Positions 58,493-64,000 of a stretch of 64,000 nucleotides of DNA are shown one piece after another. Position 1 is the first letter of the stretch, and every line of letters begins with the position of its first letter. Origin of the DNA: an uncultured Pelagibacteraceae bacterium. Lineage in GTDB: Bacteria; Pseudomonadota; Alphaproteobacteria; Pelagibacterales; Pelagibacteraceae. Both the position numbers and the translations under genes were made by a program. The notes below the pieces were generated by a model. The model saw nothing but the letters and a program-made list of their open reading frames with translations. It did not search any database and had not been told where the DNA came from. The stretch spans positions 1 to 64,000 of the forward strand of contig CABYLY010000003.1 of the NCBI GenBank assembly GCA_902519945.1. Reading direction: 5' to 3'.

Positions 58493-59595
58493 TGGATGAT
58501 GTTGTAATAGTTGGTGGTGGGATAATAGGAGCCGCAACTGCTTACTTTTTGTCAAAAGAGGGCAGAAAAGTTAAAGTTATAGAAAAAGATCCAACTTATA
58601 AAACAGCTTCTTTTCCCTTGTCTTTAGGTGGATTTAGAAGACAATTTTTTCAAAAAGAAAATATTTTACTAGGAAAATTTGCTAGAGAATTTATTTTTCA
58701 AATTCCTGATTTATTAAAAACTGAAAAAAATCCTAATCCAACTGCTAGTATGGTCACTAATGGGTATCTATTAATGTTTGGACCTGAGCACGCAGAGGAA
58801 CAATATAAAGCATTAGAAAATCATAAAGCGTGCGATGCAGGAACAAAAAATATCAAAGGTTCTGAGTTAAATAAATTTTTTCCTTATATTAATTGTGAGG
58901 GTATTGAAACAGCTACGTTTACTGATAATCAAAGTGAGGGATGGATTGATCCTTTTATGTTTCATAGTGCATTAAAAAGTAAAGCTATTGATCTTGGTGC
59001 AGAGTTTGTAAAAGGTGAGGTGAAATCACTTTCTGAAATAAGTGCCAAAACAATTATTTCAGCTGCTGGTTGCTGGACTAAAGAACTTTTGGAAGATATT
59101 CCTGTTGAACCTCAAAAACACACTGTCTTTAGAGTTAAATGTCCAAAACATATTCCAGAAATGCCATTAACTGGAGATTTGACCACTGGAGTTTATTGGA
59201 GACCTGAAGGTAAAGAATATTTAGCAGGTTCACCAAAATCAATTTTTGATGCTGAAGACCTTGAGCCGGCATGGGATGATTTTGAGGAACTTGTTTGGCC
59301 AGCATTAGCTAAAAGAATACCTGCAATGGAAGAATTAAAATTAACTGGAGGTTGGGCAGGATATTATGATTGTAATCGACTAGATAATAATGCGGTTGTT
59401 GGAAAACATCCGAAATTTGAAAATGTTTATTTGGCAACAGGTTTTACTGGAAGAGGGCTAATGCAAGCCCCAGGCATTGGTAGAGCATTAACAGAATTGA
59501 TTACAACTGGAGCTTATCAATCAATTGATATCTCGAACATGGCTGTTGAAAGAGTTTTGGGAAAACAAGCCAGACACGAACCATATGTCCTTTAA
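58492..59595 (+). CDS. DAO-type FAD-dependent oxidoreductase
   Basis: A 367-residue flavoprotein of the D-amino-acid/glycine-sarcosine oxidase superfamily. The FAD motif VVIVGGGIIGAATAYFLSKEGRKVKVIEKD opens the protein; SLGGFRRQFFQKENI, ISAAGCWTKELLEDIPVEPQKHTVFRVK and the C-terminal GGWAGYYDCNRLDNNAVVGKHP, VYLATGFTGRGLMQAPGIGRALTELI fit sarcosine-dehydrogenase or FOXRED1-like members. A secondary or N-methyl amine substrate is plausible, feeding C1 metabolism together with gcvTHP, but this is inference. It is coupled to tspO and abuts the convergent selO. Confidence 0.85.
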   Translation: MDDVVIVGGGIIGAATAYFLSKEGRKVKVIEKDPTYKTASFPLSLGGFRRQFFQKENILLGKFAREFIFQIPDLLKTEKNPNPTASMVTNGYLLMFGPEHAEEQYKALENHKACDAGTKNIKGSELNKFFPYINCEGIETATFTDNQSEGWIDPFMFHSALKSKAIDLGAEFVKGEVKSLSEISAKTIISAAGCWTKELLEDIPVEPQKHTVFRVKCPKHIPEMPLTGDLTTGVYWRPEGKEYLAGSPKSIFDAEDLEPAWDDFEELVWPALAKRIPAMEELKLTGGWAGYYDCNRLDNNAVVGKHPKFENVYLATGFTGRGLMQAPGIGRALTELITTGAYQSIDISNMAVERVLGKQARHEPYVL

Positions 59596-61047
59596 TTAGG
59601 TTCCACAAAAAGTTTGATAATTTTCATCTGATTGAGAGGGTATTTGATATTCAGTGATATGTTTTTGATCAGTATAAGGACTACTTAAAATTTTTAAAAA
59701 ATTATTTATTGGTTCGAAATTCCCTTGATTTGCTTTTTTTAAGGCATCTTCGACAATGTGATTTCTTGGAATTACAAGAGGGTTAACACTTCTCATTAAG
59801 TTTATGTATTTTTCTGAAGAACTATTTTGACTTAATCTTTCCTGCCATCTTTTTTTCCAGTTACTAAATTCATTATTCTCGTAAACAATATCGTTTTGGG
59901 TTTGAAAATTCATTAAATGGCAAAATGTATTTGTATAATCAACTTTATTCTTGTGCATCCAAGTAAGTAAGTCTAAAATTAAAAACTTATCTTTCTCATC
60001 CTCATCAGCTAAGCCTATCTTATTTCTCATCATGCCCAACCATTTTTCCTCATATTTTTTTTCAAAAGTATCAATTACTTCAGTTGCTAATTTAATAGCT
60101 TTATCTTGATCTCCATTTATCAAGGGTATCAAACACTCAGCAAACCTTGAAAGATTCCATTTTGTTATGATTGGCTGATTACAATAAGCATATCTTCCCA
60201 ACTTATCAATCGAGCTAAATACTGTTTTTGGATCATAAATATCCATAAATGCACATGGCCCGTAATCAATAGTCTCTCCAGCAATACTCATATTATCAGT
60301 ATTCATTACGCCATGAATAAAACCAACCCTCATCCAGTTTACAACTAGTTCAATTTGTTTATTTAAAACAACATTTAAAAGATCTAAGGCTTGATTTTTT
60401 GAACTTTCAATCTCTGGATAATGTCTTTTGATTACATATTCAAATAACATCTCTAACTCACCTTTTTTATTTCTTGCAGCAATATACTGAAAAGTTCCAA
60501 CTCTAATATGGCTTGATGCTACTCTCGTGAGTATGGCACCTTCTAATTGGGTCTCTCTAATCACTTTTTCACCAGTTTTTGCAACTGCTAAACTTCTTGT
60601 CGTTGGTATGTTTAAGAAATGCATCGACTCACTAATTATATATTCCCTCAACATGGGTCCTAAAGCTGCTCTTCCGTCCCCGTTTCTTGAAAAAGCAGTT
60701 TTTCCTGAGCCTTTAAATTGAATATCATATCTGTGATTACTTTTAGATATGTGTTCTCCAATTAGAACTGCTCTTCCATCACCAAGCATTGTAAAATGTC
60801 CAAATTGATGACCTGCATAAGCTTGAGCTATTGACCTAGAATTATTTGGTAATTCATTACCAGAAAATAGAGCTGATAATTTAGCTTGATCCAAACCTGA
60901 AAAGTCCAAATTAAGATCTTCAGCTAAGGATTTATTAAGCATAACTAGTTCAGGATTTTTAACTTTTACTGGATTAATTTTTTCTCTAAATGGGTCTGGC
61001 AATCTGGAATAAGTATTATCAAAATTCCAATTAATATTATTCTTCAT
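59596..61047 (-). CDS. selO: Protein adenylyltransferase SelO (YdiU/UPF0061)
   Basis: A pseudokinase-fold enzyme that transfers AMP to Ser/Thr/Tyr of target proteins, in bacteria linked to redox stress. The 483-residue protein has AQAYAGHQFGHFTMLGDGRAVLIGEH, QFKGSGKTAFSRNGDGRAALGPMLREYIISE, LEGAILTRVASSHIRVGTFQ, VNWMRVGFIHGVMNTDNMSIAGETIDYGPCAFMD and the C-terminal FCGT, whose Cys is part of a redox disulfide in the family. It is a Cys (not selenocysteine) form as usual in bacteria. msrA lies 6 bases upstream, so redox-repair genes are co-transcribed. Confidence 0.94.
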   Translation of the reverse strand: MKNNINWNFDNTYSRLPDPFREKINPVKVKNPELVMLNKSLAEDLNLDFSGLDQAKLSALFSGNELPNNSRSIAQAYAGHQFGHFTMLGDGRAVLIGEHISKSNHRYDIQFKGSGKTAFSRNGDGRAALGPMLREYIISESMHFLNIPTTRSLAVAKTGEKVIRETQLEGAILTRVASSHIRVGTFQYIAARNKKGELEMLFEYVIKRHYPEIESSKNQALDLLNVVLNKQIELVVNWMRVGFIHGVMNTDNMSIAGETIDYGPCAFMDIYDPKTVFSSIDKLGRYAYCNQPIITKWNLSRFAECLIPLINGDQDKAIKLATEVIDTFEKKYEEKWLGMMRNKIGLADEDEKDKFLILDLLTWMHKNKVDYTNTFCHLMNFQTQNDIVYENNEFSNWKKRWQERLSQNSSSEKYINLMRSVNPLVIPRNHIVEDALKKANQGNFEPINNFLKILSSPYTDQKHITEYQIPSQSDENYQTFCGT

Positions 61048-61053
61048 TAAATC

Positions 61054-61635
61054 CTACATTTTCCAAATTCTGTTTAAAACTTCTTCCCTTCGACAAGCTT
61101 TTTTATATTTTAAATAATTTAACAAATATTCTTTATAGTAGTTTTGATGACGATTCTCTGCAATATAAAATTTTTCAAATTTTCTTACATAGGTAACAAT
61201 TTTTTTATTAAATTGTTTTTCTAATTTTTTAATGTCTTTTTCAATTAAGTCTTTTTCCTTCTCGTTTGTGAAAAATGCTACAGATCTATAGCTATAACCC
61301 TTGTCACAGAATTGTCCGAAAGAGTCAAATGGATCTATATTTTTCCAAAAATTTTCTAGTAACTTCTCAAAAGATATTAAATTTTTATCATAAATCACTT
61401 CTATAACTTCAAAATGACCAGTGTTACCATAAGTAACTTCCTTATATGTTGGATTTTCAGTTTTTCCACCTGAGTATCCTGAAATCACTTCTTCAACACC
61501 ACTCAGTTTTTCAAAAGACTCCTCCATGCACCAAAAACATCCACCTGCAAAATATGCTTTATTCTTTTCTGTTGCCAATACAGAGCTAGAAATTATTAAA
61601 CTTAATAATATAAATATGAAAGATCTCATTATCAT
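61054..61635 (-). CDS. msrA: Peptide methionine sulfoxide reductase MsrA, exported
   Basis: Reduces methionine-S-sulfoxide in proteins. The 193-residue protein has the catalytic AGGCFWCMEESFEKL, SGYSGGKTENPTYKEVTYGNTGHFEVIEVIYD and NFWKNIDPFDSFGQFCDKGYSYRSVAFF, with further cysteines near the end (YKKACRREE) that may resolve the sulfenic acid. Unlike most cytosolic MsrA, it starts with a signal peptide (MRSFIFILLSLIISSSVLATE), so it should work in the periplasm. It precedes selO by 6 bases; ATG 61629 is an alternative start. Confidence 0.93.
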   Translation of the reverse strand: MIMRSFIFILLSLIISSSVLATEKNKAYFAGGCFWCMEESFEKLSGVEEVISGYSGGKTENPTYKEVTYGNTGHFEVIEVIYDKNLISFEKLLENFWKNIDPFDSFGQFCDKGYSYRSVAFFTNEKEKDLIEKDIKKLEKQFNKKIVTYVRKFEKFYIAENRHQNYYKEYLLNYLKYKKACRREEVLNRIWKM

Positions 61636-61674
61636 GAGACTTATACAAAAAAGACAGATTGAGTCTATATCATT

Positions 61675-61704
61675 AAAGGTAGCTACTTAAAGTAGCTTAC
61701 CTTT
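61675..61704 (-). terminator. Hairpin between formate dehydrogenase and msrA
   Basis: AAAGGTA-GCTAC, loop TTAAA, GTAGC-T-TACCTTT: a 12-bp stem with one bulged base, 17 bases after the formate dehydrogenase stop on the minus strand. No T run follows in that direction, so it is a possible weak terminator or mRNA end-stabiliser. Confidence 0.5.
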
Positions 61705-61721
61705 AATAATTTAAGAATTTT

Positions 61722-62921
61722 TTATTTTTTCTTATATTTAGCTGCTTCCTCAGAACCACCAGTAGCAGATCCTTTACTGTAAGAGTGAGCACCCATTCCA
61801 GCTAATTGTCCATCTTTTACAATTAAATACTGGTTTCTTATTTCTTTACCTTCAAAAAAACACTCCAAAATTTCTCTTACACCATCTGCATATCTTGCTT
61901 GAGCAGATAAAGATGTTCCTGATGTATGTGGTGTCATCCCGTGATTAGGCATACTTCTCCAGATGTGATCATTCGGAGCTGGCTGAGGAAACCAAACATC
62001 ACCGGCATAACCACTTAGTTGTCCACTTTTTAATGCTTTTGCAATTGCTTCACGATTGCAAATTTTTCCTCTTGCTGTGTTAACAATGTATGCACCTTTT
62101 TTCATTTTACTAATCATTGCATCATCAAATAAATTTTCAGTTTCTGGATGAAGTGGACAATTTATTGTCACTACATCACAAACTTTAACCATTGACTCTA
62201 CAGATTCATGAAATGTAAGATTAAGTTCTTTTTCAACAGCATCAGGTAATTTGTGTCTGTCAAAGTAATGTAAATGAACGTCAAAAGGTTTCATTTTTCT
62301 TAACGCATCAAGTCCAATTCGACCTGCAGCTACTGTTCCTATATGCATACCTTCTACATCATATGATCTTTGCACTGCATCTGCGATATTCCAACCACCC
62401 TCATTAACAATTCTATGTTGGTTATGGTAATCTCTTACCATAGAAACAATCATCATCACTATATGTTCAGCAACAGATCTTGAGTTACAGAATGTTACCT
62501 CTACAACATCAATTTTATTATCCATTGCAGCTTGTAAATCGACATGGTCTGATCCTATCCCTGCTGTAATTGCCATTTTCAAATTTTTAGCTTTAGCTAT
62601 TCTCTCTTTTGTTAAATAATATGGGAAAAATGGTTGTGAAATCACAATATCAGCATCTACAATATGTTTATCAGCTTCACATCCGTCACCATCTTTACTA
62701 TTTGTAACAACAAATTCATGGCCATTACTCTCTAAGAATTTTCTTAATCCCAATCCTCCTGAAACACAGCCTAGTAACTCACCAGGCGTGAAGTCTCTAC
62801 CTTTAGGTGAAGGTAATGTCATTCCATCAGGATACTTATCTAATTTTGGTAAATCTCCCAAAGGATATGATTTTGGCATACCTCCTTTAGGGTCATCGTA
62901 TAATACACACAATATCTTCAT
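61722..62921 (-). CDS. fdh: NAD-dependent formate dehydrogenase
   Basis: A cofactor-free (no metal) formate dehydrogenase of the D-2-hydroxyacid dehydrogenase family, oxidising formate to CO2 with NAD. The 399-residue protein has the long N-terminus MKILCVLYDDPKGGMPKSYP, ITAGIGSDHVDLQAAMD, NSRSVAEHIVMMIV, the nucleotide fold GTVAAGRIGLDALRKMKPF with DRHKLP, VTINCPLHPETENLF, NTARGKICNREAI, YAGDVWFPQPAPNDHIWRSMPNH and TPHTSGTS, all typical of FDH rather than glycerate or lactate dehydrogenases. A GGAG RBS precedes the ATG. It fits the C1 oxidation metabolism known for SAR11. Confidence 0.96.
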   Translation of the reverse strand: MKILCVLYDDPKGGMPKSYPLGDLPKLDKYPDGMTLPSPKGRDFTPGELLGCVSGGLGLRKFLESNGHEFVVTNSKDGDGCEADKHIVDADIVISQPFFPYYLTKERIAKAKNLKMAITAGIGSDHVDLQAAMDNKIDVVEVTFCNSRSVAEHIVMMIVSMVRDYHNQHRIVNEGGWNIADAVQRSYDVEGMHIGTVAAGRIGLDALRKMKPFDVHLHYFDRHKLPDAVEKELNLTFHESVESMVKVCDVVTINCPLHPETENLFDDAMISKMKKGAYIVNTARGKICNREAIAKALKSGQLSGYAGDVWFPQPAPNDHIWRSMPNHGMTPHTSGTSLSAQARYADGVREILECFFEGKEIRNQYLIVKDGQLAGMGAHSYSKGSATGGSEEAAKYKKK

Positions 62922-62995
62922 TTACTCTCCTATGTAATTAAAAGTGTTAATTTTAAAACGCATCTAACATTATTTTTAAGGCTCAAGCAAATAAA

Positions 62996-63460
62996 TTATT
63001 TCTTAGCAGGATACGTTTTTTTGAGAATAAATCGATTAATTGCAATAGCAGAAATAATAATTATTAAAGACCCGCTTATAACAGGACTCAATAAGTAATC
63101 AAAAGAGACGCTACCAATTATGACTATAATGGGATTTCCACCTGCAGGAGGATGGGTTACATTTAATAAAATCATAAAACCAACACCAAACCCAACTGCT
63201 AAAGGAATAATAATATAAATTGGAAATGGAACAAAATTTAAAAAGATTAACCCGATAGTGGTTGTTATGAAATGACCAAAAAAAACGTTCTTTGGTTGAG
63301 CGAAAGGACTCTCAGGATATCCATAAAGAAGAACCATTGATGAGCCAAAAGAAGCTAATAAAAATACACCATACACAGTTTTATAAGTTAACAAAGTTAA
63401 TATACTGATAGTAATAAACGAAAATAAACCAGCTAAAAAAGACTTCTTCAAATTTGTCAT
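62996..63460 (-). CDS. HPP family integral membrane protein
   Basis: A 154-residue membrane protein with four to five hydrophobic helices and the family-naming motif in VTHPPAGGNPIIVI (about residue 104). Other family features are SFGSSMVLLYGYPESPFAQPKNVFFGH and FVPFPIYIIIPLAVGFGVGFM. HPP proteins are poorly characterised; some are proposed to move nitrite or other anions. It starts directly after the stop of the IscU-like gene (no gap) and precedes formate dehydrogenase by 74 bases. Confidence 0.85.
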   Translation of the reverse strand: MTNLKKSFLAGLFSFITISILTLLTYKTVYGVFLLASFGSSMVLLYGYPESPFAQPKNVFFGHFITTTIGLIFLNFVPFPIYIIIPLAVGFGVGFMILLNVTHPPAGGNPIIVIIGSVSFDYLLSPVISGSLIIIISAIAINRFILKKTYPAKK

Positions 63461-63865
63461 TTAAATTTTACTCACTAGTATCTTCTTTAAAGCTCTAAAT
63501 GGAAGTAATATACAGTCTTTTCTCGAAAGGTTTTTTTGTTTGAATAGTTTTTTGAAAGACGAGCACTTATTTTTAGAATTTTTATTATTTCCTTTAAGAT
63601 ATAATTCTACCTCATCACAAAGTTTATTAATTTTCATTTTTTTTTGATTAATTGACATTTTAGAAAGTAAACTTGCAGATGCTTGACAATAAATACAAGC
63701 ATTTCCTTGATAACCAAAATCAACAATTTTATCTTTTTTTATTATTAATTTAATCTGTATTTCATCCCCACACATTGAATTTTTTAGCTTTGAAAAGTGG
63801 GTATGATTTGTAATATTTTTATTATTTTCAGTGAAAGATGCAATTTTTAGTATTTCTAAGTCCAT
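63461..63865 (-). CDS. IscU/SufU-like iron-sulfur scaffold family protein
   Basis: A 134-residue protein with the NifU-N/SufU-like fold pattern: NSMCGDEIQIKLIIKKDKIVDFGYQGNACIYCQASASLLSKM, with Cys near residues 32, 57 and 60, and a C-terminal KDCILLPFRALKKIL holding the last Cys. These match the scaffold ligands C-GD, the second Cys and the late R..C..L.xxAL motif. The CIYCQAS block is typical of a subgroup distinct from the main IscU. It abuts the HPP gene. Whether it builds clusters or has another role is unknown. Confidence 0.75.
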   Translation of the reverse strand: MDLEILKIASFTENNKNITNHTHFSKLKNSMCGDEIQIKLIIKKDKIVDFGYQGNACIYCQASASLLSKMSINQKKMKINKLCDEVELYLKGNNKNSKNKCSSFKKLFKQKNLSRKDCILLPFRALKKILVSKI

Positions 63866-64000
63866 TAAAATCTTTAATTAATCTAATTAACTTACAACCT
63901 ATCATACAACTGAAGAGAGTAAAATATATTCTATTTTATCTGATCAAAAATATGGATCATACCTCAAGTTTTTTTTCAAATTTAACTGAATAATTTATTT
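63866..64000. other. Window-end intergenic stretch, no gene seen
   Basis: A 135-base AT-rich segment upstream of the IscU-like gene. I see no RNA gene or convincing promoter; the only plus-strand ATG (63952) opens a 13-codon frame that ends before the edge. It presumably carries the start signals for the minus-strand sufU-like/HPP genes. Confidence 0.5.

Noticed and set aside
63952-63993. 13-codon plus-strand frame at the window end
   Set aside because: Too short, no RBS and no recognisable pattern.

Overview
The window looks like a chromosomal segment of a SAR11 marine alphaproteobacterium (Pelagibacterales, Candidatus Pelagibacter-like). The DNA is strongly AT-rich, genes are packed with almost no spacers, and lysine, asparagine and isoleucine codons dominate. 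Diagnostic content includes proteorhodopsin followed by ferredoxin and a ferredoxin reductase, an alphaproteobacterial SOS operator (GTTC-N7-GTTC), a DksA with only one zinc-finger cysteine, and a tandem glycine riboswitch ahead of gcvTHP. No insertion sequence, phage, plasmid gene or CRISPR array was seen. No gene-free stretch exceeds 300 bases; the longest are about 190-230 bases (18205-18416, 21230-21451, 48963-49152), and each has content described below.

Layout. 1-7.5 kb: envelope and DNA maintenance (5'-truncated lpxC, bamD, ligA; opposite strand uvrD and a PepP-like aminopeptidase). 7.5-18.2 kb: AsmA-like protein, fumC, a MazG-like NTPase, nadA-nadC, tRNA-Leu(GAG), ygfZ, a dihydroorotase, an FkbM methyltransferase, an SMR efflux protein and prpE. 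18.2-21.2 kb: a blue-type proteorhodopsin with a structured leader and its own terminator, then ferredoxin, ferredoxin-NADP reductase and a glutathione transferase. 21.2-28.2 kb: dksA followed by two overlapping short membrane-protein ORFs missing from the ORF track, a GT39/GT2/lyase-like envelope-sugar group, SOS-controlled umuDC, a GFA-family protein and a glycerate-kinase-like protein. 28.2-42.3 kb: tolC, recA, alaS, icd, psd-pssA, a GT8-like transferase, rlmE, guaB (without CBS domain), a TPR protein, guaA, panB and a TerC-family gene.

42.3-53.5 kb: a TRAP dicarboxylate-type transporter (dctPQM), 5-oxoprolinase genes (pxpA divergent from pxpBC), an EamA exporter, and the riboswitch-controlled glycine cleavage operon gcvT-gcvH-gcvP. 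53.5-59.6 kb: an amine-oxidase-like flavoprotein, DUF1365, a Cfa-like methyltransferase, a DUF3833 lipoprotein, an SDR, TspO and a DAO-type flavoprotein; related gene sets in other proteobacteria modify membrane lipids under light or oxidative stress. 59.6-64 kb (minus strand): selO, an exported msrA, NAD-formate dehydrogenase, an HPP membrane protein and an IscU/SufU-like scaffold.

Functional themes are C1 and glycine metabolism (gcvTHP, ygfZ, formate dehydrogenase), light and redox handling (proteorhodopsin, ferredoxin module, Cfa/TspO cluster, MsrA, SelO), and streamlining: all eleven convergent protein-gene pairs abut or overlap, four sharing one TTAA as both stop codons. I did not find a clearly new large system. 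The best leads are the dksA-coupled small ORFs, the proteorhodopsin leader, the CBS-less IMP dehydrogenase, the riboswitch geometry at the gcvT start codon and the lipid/redox cluster.
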